From the NCBI GenBank assembly GCA_045648785.1, contig JAZROP010000041.1, forward strand, positions 1-64,000: 64,000 bases of DNA. Direction: 5' to 3'. The stretch comes from RGIG7450 sp045648785 (GTDB taxonomy: Bacteria > Bacillota > Clostridia > RUG12999). Both the position numbers and the translations under genes were made by a program. The notes beneath the pieces were generated by a model. It worked only from the letters and a program-made list of their open reading frames with translations. It did not search any database and was not told the origin of the DNA. Each line of letters begins with the position of its first letter. Position 1 is the first letter of the stretch. Of this stretch, positions 1 through 7,318 are shown in pieces.

Positions 1-113
1 TTTTTATCAATCGCAACCACAGAAGGTTCCTTAGTTACAATGCCTTTTCCCTTAACATACACTAATACTGACGCAGTTCCAAGGTCAATTCCAATATCCT
101 GACCAAAATGCAT
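1..113 (-). CDS. mreB: MreB/Mbl family rod-shape protein, N-terminal part
   Basis: Only the first 37 or so codons are present; the gene runs off the left edge. The visible residues contain the actin-like phosphate-1 loop GIDLGTAS followed by VKGKGI and EPSVVAID, which is diagnostic of the bacterial actin MreB/Mbl family. These proteins form membrane-bound filaments that guide lateral wall synthesis. The ATG is preceded by GGAGAG. The short N-terminus resembles Mbl slightly more than MreB of Bacillus, but the paralogue cannot be settled from this fragment. It has its own promoter, separate from rlmH upstream. Confidence 0.85.
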   Translation of the reverse strand, partial: MHFGQDIGIDLGTASVLVYVKGKGIVTKEPSVVAIDK

Positions 114-183
114 TTGTATCTCTCCAATCTATCCCAACAACATACTTTTATGCACACTAATGCATACCTTTTCATCATCTTTC

Positions 184-212
184 ATCATATAACAAAAAAC
201 AAAAAATGTCAA
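184..212 (-). promoter_or_regulatory. SigA-type promoter of the mreB-like gene
   Basis: On the minus strand TTGACA (207-212) and TATGAT (184-189) are 17 nt apart, about 70 nt ahead of the mreB-like start. The match is strong by eye; no transcript evidence is available. Confidence 0.65.
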
Positions 213-250
213 TACCTTCACCAGAAAAATGCAACTTTTTTACCACATTT

Positions 251-733
251 TCATTTATGATAGGTTTTCCCTTCTATTATAGTAAATCCCCGATAAATCT
301 GCTCTGTCAGAATTACCCTCATCATCTGGTGGGGAAAAGTCATTTTTGAAAAGCTCAATCTCTTTTTGGAAAGAGCTTTCACTTTCTCCGAAAGGCCAAA
401 AGAACCTCCTATTATAAACGCAACGTGACTTATCCCATCTCTTGCAGAACTTTCAAAAAAACTTGCAAATTCTTCCGAGCTTTCTTCTTTGCCTTCAACA
501 CAAAGAGTCACAACCATCGCCCCTTTTGGGATTTTTTCTTCAATCCTCTCCCCCTCTTTTGAAAGGACAATTTCCTTTTCCTTATCAGATGGGTTTTCCA
601 AAGTAGGTTCGTCTTTTACCTCTATTATTTCAAAATTGCAGTATCTTTTTAATCTTTTTTCATATTCATCAATCGCTTGTTGAAAAAATTTTTCCTTAAT
701 TTTCCCAACTGCAATAATCGTTACCCTTAACAT
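251..733 (-). CDS. rlmH: 23S rRNA (pseudouridine1915-N3)-methyltransferase RlmH
   Basis: A 160-residue SPOUT-class methyltransferase, the usual length for RlmH. It uses S-adenosylmethionine to methylate pseudouridine 1915 in helix 69 of 23S rRNA in assembled ribosomes. Visible family marks are the FIIGGSFGLS loop (about 107-115) and FPHQMMR (133-139), which belong to the trefoil-knot cofactor site, and the C-terminal YHK. Its ATG shares one base with the stop codon of walR (TAATG), so the two are translationally coupled. In many Firmicutes rlmH also sits close to the walR region. Confidence 0.96.
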   Translation of the reverse strand: MLRVTIIAVGKIKEKFFQQAIDEYEKRLKRYCNFEIIEVKDEPTLENPSDKEKEIVLSKEGERIEEKIPKGAMVVTLCVEGKEESSEEFASFFESSARDGISHVAFIIGGSFGLSEKVKALSKKRLSFSKMTFPHQMMRVILTEQIYRGFTIIEGKTYHK

Positions 734-1425
734 TACGGCTGGAAGTAGTAACCAACGCCACGCTTAGTCATAATATTTGCAGGCACTGACGGGTCGTCCT
801 CAATTTTTTCACGGAGTCGTCTCACTGTTACATCAACAGTTCTCACGTCCCCGTAATACTCATAATCCCAAACACTCTCAAGCAGCTTTTGTCTTGAGAA
901 AATGCGGTTTGGCTGACTTGCAAGATGCTTGATTAAATCAAATTCTCTTATAGTAAGGTCGATTAAATTACCGTTTTTATAAAGCTCATATCTGTTGAAA
1001 TCAAAAACGAAATTTCCGATTTCAAGGGTATCCTTTTCCGCTTGAGCTTCTGTTACTTCCGGAGCTATACGACGCATATTTGCCTTAATTCTTGCCATAA
1101 GCTCTCTAACGCTAAAGGGCTTTGTTATATAATCGTCCGCCCCAAGCTCAAGCCCTAAAACCTTGTCAACCTCTTCCTCTCTCGCTGTAAGCATTAAAAT
1201 CGGAACAGATGAGGTTTCACGGATTTTCCGGCATACGGTAAACCCGTCAATTTTAGGAAGCATAACATCAAGTAAAATAAGGTCTGGCTGAACTGTTTTT
1301 ACCTTAAGGAGCGCCTCTTCACCATCATACGCCTCATACACCTCATAGTTTTCCTTTTGGAGGTTAAGCTTTAGTATTTCAACTATCGGTTTTTCGTCAT
1401 CAACAACTAAAATCTTCTTATCCAT
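733..1425 (-). CDS. walR: OmpR-family response regulator, WalR (YycF) type
   Basis: A 230-residue two-domain regulator: receiver domain with VVDDEKP, phosphoacceptor Asp at about residue 53 in LLDVMLP, and TKPF near 105, followed by a winged-helix OmpR/PhoB DNA-binding domain. The sequence matches WalR, the regulator of cell-wall hydrolase genes in Firmicutes. The start is set at the ATG at 1425, because GAGGTG lies 6 nt before it; an in-frame GTG nine bases upstream overlaps that site. No sensor kinase follows or precedes it; instead it is the second gene after an M23 endopeptidase. A WalR-type box precedes the operon, which fits autoregulation. Confidence 0.9.
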   Translation of the reverse strand: MDKKILVVDDEKPIVEILKLNLQKENYEVYEAYDGEEALLKVKTVQPDLILLDVMLPKIDGFTVCRKIRETSSVPILMLTAREEEVDKVLGLELGADDYITKPFSVRELMARIKANMRRIAPEVTEAQAEKDTLEIGNFVFDFNRYELYKNGNLIDLTIREFDLIKHLASQPNRIFSRQKLLESVWDYEYYGDVRTVDVTVRRLREKIEDDPSVPANIMTKRGVGYYFQP

Positions 1426-1442
1426 AATTTTCACCTCATATT

Positions 1443-2942
1443 TTAATATGATACATATCCTAACGGATTTTGATAAGCTCCGTTTTTCTTAATTTCAAAA
1501 TGTAAATGGGTCCCCGTGCTTCTTCCTGTGCTACCCATTTTTGCTATTGTCTGGCCCTGGCTTACTCTCTGGCCCTTGGAAACCAAAAGCTGAGAATTGT
1601 GCCCATATGCAGTCTGGAAGCCGTTTCCGTGGTCGATTATTATATAATATCCGTATCCGCTCATCCAGCCCGAATAGGTAACCGTTCCCGATGCTGCCGC
1701 TTTAATCGCCGAGCCGTGAGAGCCTGCAATATCAATTCCGTTGTGATTTCTTCCCCAGCGATAGCCATATCTTGAAGAAAGATAACCACTGCAAGGTCTT
1801 ATAAACTGTGGAGGAGTTTTCGTTCCAACCCGCCTTACTTCCGTAATCGGCTCACTTAAAACCTCAGAGGATAGTATTTCTCTTTTTACTTCTATGCCGT
1901 TTTCAGTTTTTACCTTGGCGACATTTTTAACTCTTCCTTCTACGCCTTTAGAAACAATGCTGTATTCCCCCTGATAAATATTGGGATCGTCCTGCTTTTC
2001 AATTTCAAATGGCACTGCCTGTTCGTATTCAACTGTCTTTGTTGCAATAACTGACAAAAGTGGAACTGCCTTTTCAATTATAATTTCGTCCCCTACGTGG
2101 ATAACATCTCCACTTGCAAGATTAGGGTTTAAGGCAACGATTTCAACACTGCTCCTCATTCCAAACTTCTCTGCAATTCCCGAAAGAGTATCCCCCGATA
2201 CAACAGTGTATTTTTGAAGTTCCTTATCAGTTCCCGCCAAAATGCTTATAGCCTCTTCAAAGGAGGAAAGATTGTTAATTCCGTGGTCATAATCAAGACT
2301 GTATGTATACTTTTCTTTAGTTTCAAGAACTGTATCGTCTGTAATTTGAACACCGCTGTAACGGATTAAATATTCCGCTCTGACCTTTTTCGCAATCTCT
2401 TCCGAGGTAACAGCTGTTACAAACTCTCCATCAATATAAATGCCATAACTTGGGACAACATAATCAAGGTTTACTATTAAATACTCAGTCATATCATCTA
2501 CGGTCATACACTCATCTCTGTCAACCAGTCTCCGGACATATTCGGGATTTTTTGTATAAGTTTCATCTTCCCCGACAAAGGTTTTAACCGCCTTATCTAC
2601 CTCAATTATAGCCTCTTTGACAACCTTCTGATTATCAATATACCCAACCAAAGTGCCATCTATTATAACCTCATAGCCGAGAGTATAATTTTTCATATTA
2701 AAAAAGGCACAGACTATGGTTAAAAATATTATTGCGATAACTCCTGACACAATATAATGTCTGAAGGCCTTCCAAAGACCCTTAACGCTATGCATATAAA
2801 CGCTTTTTTCATCAACCATAAACGAACGGTCTGAAATACGCTTCTTTTTTGGTTTTTCAGCTTTTTTATCAAAGATAGCCTTGCCAAACTCCGTTGACTT
2901 ACTATCATTAGTTTCTTCTACATTATCTTTCTTTTCCGTCAA
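1443..2942 (-). CDS. Membrane-anchored M23 endopeptidase with LysM and G5 domains
   Basis: A 499-residue protein. Residues 1-60 are polar and basic (cytosolic), 62-82 form one membrane segment, and the rest is predicted outside. LysM lies at about 244-289 (starts YTVVSGDTL), G5 at about 295-375, and an M23 metallopeptidase at about 395-495 with zinc ligands H400 and D404 in HNGIDIAG and H481 in THLHFEI. It should cleave peptidoglycan cross-bridges at the cell surface while remaining membrane-bound. Translation starts at TTG, with AAGGGGTGA four bases before it. It is first in an operon with walR and rlmH. Confidence 0.93.
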   Translation of the reverse strand: MTEKKDNVEETNDSKSTEFGKAIFDKKAEKPKKKRISDRSFMVDEKSVYMHSVKGLWKAFRHYIVSGVIAIIFLTIVCAFFNMKNYTLGYEVIIDGTLVGYIDNQKVVKEAIIEVDKAVKTFVGEDETYTKNPEYVRRLVDRDECMTVDDMTEYLIVNLDYVVPSYGIYIDGEFVTAVTSEEIAKKVRAEYLIRYSGVQITDDTVLETKEKYTYSLDYDHGINNLSSFEEAISILAGTDKELQKYTVVSGDTLSGIAEKFGMRSSVEIVALNPNLASGDVIHVGDEIIIEKAVPLLSVIATKTVEYEQAVPFEIEKQDDPNIYQGEYSIVSKGVEGRVKNVAKVKTENGIEVKREILSSEVLSEPITEVRRVGTKTPPQFIRPCSGYLSSRYGYRWGRNHNGIDIAGSHGSAIKAAASGTVTYSGWMSGYGYYIIIDHGNGFQTAYGHNSQLLVSKGQRVSQGQTIAKMGSTGRSTGTHLHFEIKKNGAYQNPLGYVSY

Positions 2943-2994
2943 AAAATCACCCCTTATTTTAAGTAAGGATTAGTTTCAATTCTGTTAATTTTAT

Positions 2995-3011
2995 ATTACA
3001 AATCTGTTACA
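2995..3011 (-). promoter_or_regulatory. WalR-type direct-repeat box
   Basis: The minus strand reads TGTAAC, five bases, TGTAAT. This fits the published WalR/YycF consensus TGTWAH-N5-TGTWAH exactly. It lies just downstream of the -10 element of the M23-walR promoter, around the predicted start of transcription. A further TGTAAA overlaps the -10 region. Confidence 0.6.
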
Positions 3012-3017
3012 ACCCTA

Positions 3018-3046
3018 ATTTTACAATAAAGTTTTTAAAAAGTCAA
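3018..3046 (-). promoter_or_regulatory. Promoter of the M23-walR-rlmH operon
   Basis: On the minus strand TTGACT (3041-3046) and TAAAAT (3018-3023) are separated by 17 nt. It begins right after the coaX stop codon. Confidence 0.65.
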
Positions 3047-3049
3047 CCT

Positions 3050-3817
3050 TTACTTATTCATTTCATATATTATACGAAGTCCATCTAGTGTTAAAGTCTT
3101 GTCAACAACATCAATGGTTTCACTCTCAGGGGCGATAAGAACAGAAAGCCCCCCTGTTGCAACAACCTTGCAGTTTTCTCTTTTAAGCTCTTTTTTAATT
3201 TCAGAAACAATTCTGTCAACCTGTCCTGCCTGACCGTAAACTGCACCTGATTGCATTGAAGAAATCGTATTTCTTCCTATGGCACTTTGAGGCTTTTTAA
3301 TTTCAACTCTCGGAAGCTTTGCCGCCCTTTCAAAAAGAGCGTTCATAGAAACATTAACACCGGGGGCAATAACGCCGCCTAAATAATCTCCATTTTCATC
3401 AATCGCACAAAAAGTTGTTGCCGTGCCGAAATCCACCAAAATAAGAGGCTTACCATATTTATATACCCCTGCAACAGCGTTAACAATCCTGTCTGCCCCA
3501 ACCTCTTTAGGGTTATCGTATTTAATATTAAGCCCTGTTTTAACCCCGGGGCCAACCACTATAGGCTCACACTTTATATACTTTCTTATAGCGTTACAAA
3601 GAGAGTGCATAATAGGCGGAACAACGGAGGAAATGATAACATCCTCAATTTGAGAGCTATCTATTCCGCTATGTTCTGTAAGTTGGCATAGTGTTATACC
3701 AATTTCGTCAGAGGTTTTGTTTTTATCTGTTGAAATTCTCCAACTGTTTTTAAGCTTCTCTCCATCAAAAAGTGCAATAACTATGTTTGTATTACCAACA
3801 TCAATAGCTAAAATCAT
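3050..3817 (-). CDS. coaX: Type III pantothenate kinase CoaX
   Basis: A 255-residue kinase of the ASKHA fold, the usual length. It phosphorylates pantothenate, the first step of coenzyme A synthesis, and unlike types I and II is insensitive to CoA feedback. Motifs visible are DVGNTNI near the N-terminus (phosphate 1), GADRIVNAVA and LVDFGTATTF in the middle (substrate and phosphate 2), and VVATGGLS near the C-terminus (adenosine). The ATG follows GGGAGTGAGG. It is second in a two-gene operon, 13 nt behind a phosphoesterase. Confidence 0.96.
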   Translation of the reverse strand: MILAIDVGNTNIVIALFDGEKLKNSWRISTDKNKTSDEIGITLCQLTEHSGIDSSQIEDVIISSVVPPIMHSLCNAIRKYIKCEPIVVGPGVKTGLNIKYDNPKEVGADRIVNAVAGVYKYGKPLILVDFGTATTFCAIDENGDYLGGVIAPGVNVSMNALFERAAKLPRVEIKKPQSAIGRNTISSMQSGAVYGQAGQVDRIVSEIKKELKRENCKVVATGGLSVLIAPESETIDVVDKTLTLDGLRIIYEMNK

Positions 3818-3830
3818 TTATCCTCACTCC

Positions 3831-4289
3831 CTAAAATTCTTTGAATTCAGTCTTTAATTCATCGTTTTCAATAGTTAAAACAGCATAGCTTCTTGCTGCC
3901 GTGCCTGGGTTTATTATTGTAATTCCCCCATCTTCGTCTAAGTCACGGCTGTGAGTGTGACCGTATATACAAATATCCGCACCTTCTTTTTTTGCCTTAT
4001 GAACAAGTTGAGCCGTTGAATATTTAACCGCATACTTATGCCCGTGAGTCAGGAAAATCTTCTTTCCCCCAAAGGTGAAAATTCTTTCCTCTGGAACATT
4101 TTGGACAAAGAAATCATTATTTCCGATAACCTCCGCCACTGTAACCCTTGGGTAGACATAAGAAAATTCTTCAATATCGCGATGCATATCGCCTAAGAAC
4201 ATAACCATATCTATATTTTTCTCATTTTCATAAGCTTCAATCAGGTTTCCTACCCTGCCGTGAGAATCGCTTAAGATAAGTGCTTTCAA
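3831..4289 (-). CDS. YfcE/MJ0936-type metallophosphoesterase
   Basis: A small calcineurin-like phosphoesterase of about 152 residues. All metal-binding motifs of the YfcE/MJ0936 group are visible in order: SDSHG, GDMHRD, GNND, THGH and YGHTHS. Such enzymes hydrolyse phosphodiesters in vitro; the physiological substrate is unknown. I set the start at TTG (4289): AGGAG lies 8 nt before it, whereas the GTG nine bases upstream overlaps the AGGAG. It leads the operon that continues into coaX. Confidence 0.87.
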   Translation of the reverse strand: MKALILSDSHGRVGNLIEAYENEKNIDMVMFLGDMHRDIEEFSYVYPRVTVAEVIGNNDFFVQNVPEERIFTFGGKKIFLTHGHKYAVKYSTAQLVHKAKKEGADICIYGHTHSRDLDEDGGITIINPGTAARSYAVLTIENDELKTEFKEF

Positions 4290-4310
4290 ATCAATCACTC
4301 CTAAATAAAT

Positions 4311-4339
4311 ATTATACCATAGTTTTTTCTCTTTGTCAC
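4311..4339 (-). promoter_or_regulatory. Promoter of the phosphoesterase-coaX operon
   Basis: GTGACA (4334-4339) and a perfect TATAAT (4311-4316) on the minus strand are spaced by 17 nt, with AGGAG soon after. Confidence 0.6.
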
Positions 4340-4403
4340 TATTTTAATTAAAATACATATAATATATTGATGAAAAAATATTAAATCGGGAGGCAATTTC
4401 ATT

Positions 4404-4619
4404 ATGAATATTGAAAAAATGCTTAATAATTTAACCCCTGAGCAATTAGAGGCAGGACTTACAAAGCTTAGCGGAGTTCTAAGCTCTGAGCATATGAAAC
4501 AGGTTAAAAGTGTTCTTCAAAATACCAATAAAGAGGAGCTTTCCAATAAGCTGAAAGATGTTGATGTTGATAGCCTCAGGAAAAATCCCGAGTTTGATAA
4601 GTTTTTTGAAAATAAATAA
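4404..4619 (+). CDS. Small uncharacterised protein, first of four genes ending in sipL-like
   Basis: A 71-residue charged, probably helical protein with no signal peptide or membrane segment, rich in Leu, Lys, Asn and Glu. The segment LTPEQLEAGLTKLSGVLS followed by further amphipathic helices is all that can be seen; I do not recognise a characterised family. The ATG has GGGAGGC at a proper distance. The gap to the next gene is 17 nt, so it probably shares an operon with the two small genes behind it and the SipL-like spore gene. A role linked to sporulation is inferred from position only. Confidence 0.75.
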   Translation: MNIEKMLNNLTPEQLEAGLTKLSGVLSSEHMKQVKSVLQNTNKEELSNKLKDVDVDSLRKNPEFDKFFENK

Positions 4620-4636
4620 ATGAAGGAGAGTTATAC

Positions 4637-4978
4637 ATGGACGAAAACTTTGATTTCCAGGGGGCAGTGAGCAAAATACAGGAAATGTTTTCAGGGGAAG
4701 AAGGCAAAGCACAGCTCCGGGGAATTATGGATATGTTTCGTGAAAGTGATGCTCCCGCTGAAGAAAATTCCCACAATGATGGCGGATTTGACCCCGCAAT
4801 GCTTCTTAAAATGCAAAAAATTCTCTCCTTAAATTCCAAAGGAGCAGATAATGACCAGGCAAAACTGCTTCGCTCAATAAAGCCTTTCTTAAAGGAAGAA
4901 AGGCAAGGAAAAGTTGACAAGGCAATTCAACTTATGAATATGTCAAAAATTATTTCTCTGTTTAAAGATGATTTTTAA
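4637..4978 (+). CDS. Uncharacterised 113-residue protein, second gene of the sipL-like operon
   Basis: An acidic N-terminal half (to about residue 55, including AEENSHNDGG, likely a flexible linker) is followed by a basic helical C-terminal half with KILSLNS, LLRSIKPFLKEERQ and KVDKAIQLMN. No signal peptide, membrane helix, cysteine pair or catalytic motif is seen. The ribosome site is GAAGGAGAG. The C-terminal half has the look of a conserved Clostridia domain, but I cannot name it. It is spaced 17 nt behind the previous gene and 12 nt before the next one. Confidence 0.75.
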   Translation: MDENFDFQGAVSKIQEMFSGEEGKAQLRGIMDMFRESDAPAEENSHNDGGFDPAMLLKMQKILSLNSKGADNDQAKLLRSIKPFLKEERQGKVDKAIQLMNMSKIISLFKDDF

Positions 4979-4990
4979 GGCGGTGATACT

Positions 4991-5365
4991 GTGTATATAA
5001 GGTATAATAATTCCACAACGCAAAGCCAAAATTTTCCCCATAACAGTACCCCTCCTCTGCGGCAGACAACTACTCCCAAGCCTCCTTATAGCAAACAGGA
5101 TTATCCCCCTCCTGAAAATGCAGATTCTCATAAATGTAAAGCTGATAAGGGCGGATTTAAAAATCCTTTGAAATTTCTTCCAAAAGAGGTTTATAATCCC
5201 CATACCCATAAATTTTTCGGCAAACTTTCCGGGGAGGATATTCTGATAATAGGCCTTATCCTTATGGTTTTAGACTGCGACTGCGACGAGGATATTTTTC
5301 TTGTCCTTGCTCTTTTATATATACTTTTGTCCGATTGGATTGATTTTGGGAATATCTTTTCTTGA
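4991..5365 (+). CDS. Uncharacterised Pro-rich protein with acid-punctuated hydrophobic C-terminus
   Basis: A 124-residue protein starting at GTG with AAGGCGG ahead of it. Residues 1-45 are polar, rich in Pro, Thr, Ser, Gln and Asn, and look disordered. From about residue 74 the sequence becomes two hydrophobic stretches separated by an acidic turn: GEDILIIGLILMVLDC, then DCDEDIFLVLALLYILL. Similar short acidic-hydrophobic tails occur in small Clostridia proteins of unknown role. It could be a membrane hairpin or a self-assembling coat-like tail. Its position directly before the SipL-like gene suggests a spore-envelope role, which is an inference. Confidence 0.72.
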   Translation: MYIRYNNSTTQSQNFPHNSTPPLRQTTTPKPPYSKQDYPPPENADSHKCKADKGGFKNPLKFLPKEVYNPHTHKFFGKLSGEDILIIGLILMVLDCDCDEDIFLVLALLYILLSDWIDFGNIFS

Positions 5366-5414
5366 TTTATCATAAACATATACCAATAATATATGATGAA
5401 ACGAGGTTGGATAT

Positions 5415-6950
5415 ATGAATTTAAGTCTTAAAAAGCGAGAAATCCCTCTTAAAGAAATGGTTTGTTCTAAATATAGCCAAACCAAGGCGGAGTGTGATTT
5501 AATTGTTCCTGATACAAAGCCCGATGTGTCAAGAATTCTTCAGGTCTGCGGGAGGGCAGTTATAACGCAGAAAAGCTCCCAGGCTGATAAAGCCTATGTT
5601 CAGGGAATAATTCACCTGACCGTAATTTACATTCCTGAAAGCGGCGGAATAAAATCAATTTTTACAAACCTTGACTTCAGTAATATAATTGAAGTAAAGG
5701 GAGCTGAGCCAAATAGCCACATTTGGGCGGAGGCTGACCTTGAGGAAATAGACTACTGCATTGTAAACAGCCGTAAAATAAATATTAAATGCACTGTTGG
5801 AATTGATGCTAAAATAAGCCGAAAGTGCACCATAAACATTCCTGTGGGGTTTGACGAAGGCAACGATGCCCTGGCAAAATATAATCCGCTCAAGCTTTCC
5901 TGCTCATCTCCTGAAGAAGAACAAAGCTTTAGATTTCGTGAAACCATTGAGGTCCCCTCAGGAAAACCCGATATTTGTGAAATTCTGAAAATAAATGCTT
6001 GTTGCAGTTTTGTTGATATAAAATATGATGATGGCAAAATAAATACAGGGGGAGATATTGACTTATCAGTAATTTACACATCAGACGACGGCACGATTTG
6101 TTCTATGGAGGAAACTCTCCCCTTTAGCGAAACCTTAGAGGGATTAAGCCTTCCTGAAGGAAATATTGAAGGCTTCTTTACCGTATGCGATATTGCTTTT
6201 GATACTCCTGAGGCTCCGGATGGTTCAAGACGCATTTTAAATATTGATTTGCTTATCTGCGCCACTTTTAAGGTAAACGAAACTATCGAGATGGCTGCGA
6301 TTTCTGATGCCTTCTCCACAAAAATACCTGTCCGCCTTTCTAAAAACAAATACGAAATAGAAAGTCTTATAGATAAAAGCATAACCCAGGTTGCTCACAA
6401 GGAAACCGTGTCAATTCCTGATTATCTTCCGGAAATTCACCGCATCTGCGATTGCAGCGGCGAGGCAAGAGTTACCGGCATCTCAATAGAAGACGGAACA
6501 ATTAATATTGACGGGGAAATCCTTTCCAATATTATATATGAATCCCCCTCTGAGGAAACTCCCATTTCAGGTTTGAGCCACATAAGTTCCTTCTCTCAAA
6601 GAGTTGATATGCCCTTTGTAACTGAAAGCTCTATTTGTGAGGCAAAGGTAGACCTTGATAATATCAGCTATAATATTAACTCCGACAGAAGCTTAGAGCT
6701 TAGATTTATTGTTTTGTTAACCGTTTCGATTTTATCGAATGAAAATGTTGAAATCATTGACGAAATAACTGAAGATAAAGACGCACAAGCTCTTTCTTTT
6801 GCCCCATTTGTGATTTATTATGCCGACGAGGGAGAAACTGTTTGGGATATTGCAAAGCATTATCTTGTTGCCCCTGAAGCAATTATTTCAAATAACCAAA
6901 TTGATGGTGAAATTTTACATAAAGGTCAAAAAATATTCATATTTAAGTAG
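5415..6950 (+). CDS. SPOCS (DUF3794) and LysM protein, SipL-like spore coat morphogenesis
   Basis: A 511-residue protein with repeated DUF3794/SPOCS domains (first about 30-140, then further copies to about 440) and a C-terminal LysM domain at about 467-511 (starts near EGETVWDIAKHY). This is the architecture of SipL of Clostridioides difficile, which binds the coat ATPase SpoIVA through its LysM domain and is needed to attach the coat to the forespore. There is no signal peptide, as expected for a mother-cell protein. It is the last of four co-directional genes and is followed by a strong terminator. Identity as the functional SipL orthologue is likely but not proved; other DUF3794-LysM proteins exist. 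Confidence 0.85.
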   Translation: MNLSLKKREIPLKEMVCSKYSQTKAECDLIVPDTKPDVSRILQVCGRAVITQKSSQADKAYVQGIIHLTVIYIPESGGIKSIFTNLDFSNIIEVKGAEPNSHIWAEADLEEIDYCIVNSRKINIKCTVGIDAKISRKCTINIPVGFDEGNDALAKYNPLKLSCSSPEEEQSFRFRETIEVPSGKPDICEILKINACCSFVDIKYDDGKINTGGDIDLSVIYTSDDGTICSMEETLPFSETLEGLSLPEGNIEGFFTVCDIAFDTPEAPDGSRRILNIDLLICATFKVNETIEMAAISDAFSTKIPVRLSKNKYEIESLIDKSITQVAHKETVSIPDYLPEIHRICDCSGEARVTGISIEDGTINIDGEILSNIIYESPSEETPISGLSHISSFSQRVDMPFVTESSICEAKVDLDNISYNINSDRSLELRFIVLLTVSILSNENVEIIDEITEDKDAQALSFAPFVIYYADEGETVWDIAKHYLVAPEAIISNNQIDGEILHKGQKIFIFK

Positions 6951-6955
6951 ATAGC

Positions 6956-6998
6956 AAAGCAGTTCCAATTAAGACCTTGGAACTGCTTTAAAATTTTT
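6956..6998 (+). terminator. Intrinsic terminator after the sipL-like gene
   Basis: A perfect 13-bp stem AAAGCAGTTCCAA (6956-6968) with its complement at 6977-6989, an 8-nt loop, and a T-rich tail. Confidence 0.85.
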
Positions 6999-7019
6999 AA
7001 ACTTTTTTGCGAAAAACTG

Positions 7020-7048
7020 TTGACAAACGGACAGGTTTATGGTATTAT
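7020..7048 (+). promoter_or_regulatory. Promoter of the tRNA-Thr/tRNA-Tyr unit
   Basis: TTGACA (7020-7025), 17 nt, TATTAT (7043-7048), about 40 nt before the first tRNA. Confidence 0.75.
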
Positions 7049-7090
7049 ATCACTTGTCGGTCGCATTGGCCGGCATAAATAAGTTGGTAA

Positions 7091-7166
7091 GCTGGTGTAG
7101 CTCAATTGGCAGAGCAGCTGATTTGTAATCAGCAGGTTGCGGGTTCGAGTCCCATCACCAGCTCCA
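7091..7166 (+). tRNA. tRNA-Thr (anticodon UGU)
   Basis: A 76-nt cloverleaf with acceptor GCTGGTG pairing to CACCAGC (7156-7162), discriminator T and encoded CCA. The anticodon loop TTTGTAA gives UGU. The T arm GGGTTCGAGTCCC is standard. Confidence 0.97.
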
Positions 7167-7172
7167 TTTTAT

Positions 7173-7257
7173 GGAGGGGTTCCCGAGTGGCCAAAGGGGG
7201 CAGACTGTAAATCTGTTGCGTCTCGCTTCGATGGTTCGAATCCATCTCCCTCCACCA
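7173..7257 (+). tRNA. tRNA-Tyr (anticodon GUA)
   Basis: An 85-nt class II tRNA with acceptor GGAGGGG pairing to TCCCTCC (7247-7253), discriminator A and encoded CCA. The anticodon loop CTGTAAA gives GUA, and a long variable arm is present, as is normal for bacterial tRNA-Tyr. It lies 6 nt after tRNA-Thr. Confidence 0.97.
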
Positions 7258-7262
7258 AATTC

Positions 7263-7312
7263 AAAAACCGCATAAATACGCAGTTTGGCGTAGTTATGCG
7301 GTTTTTATTTTT
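7263..7312 (+). terminator. Terminator of the tRNA unit
   Basis: AAAAACCGCATAA (7263-7275) pairs with TTATGCGGTTTTT (7294-7306), with an inner TACGC/GCGTA helix and a T-rich tail. The symmetric A/T flanks let it also stop the convergent SDR transcript. Confidence 0.85.
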
Positions 7313-7318
7313 AATTAA

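Noticed and set aside
4335..4363. SigE-type promoter for the sipL-like operon
   Set aside because: CATATAAT at 4356 resembles a SigE -10, but no suitable -35 lies at the right distance; TATAAT would also suit SigA.
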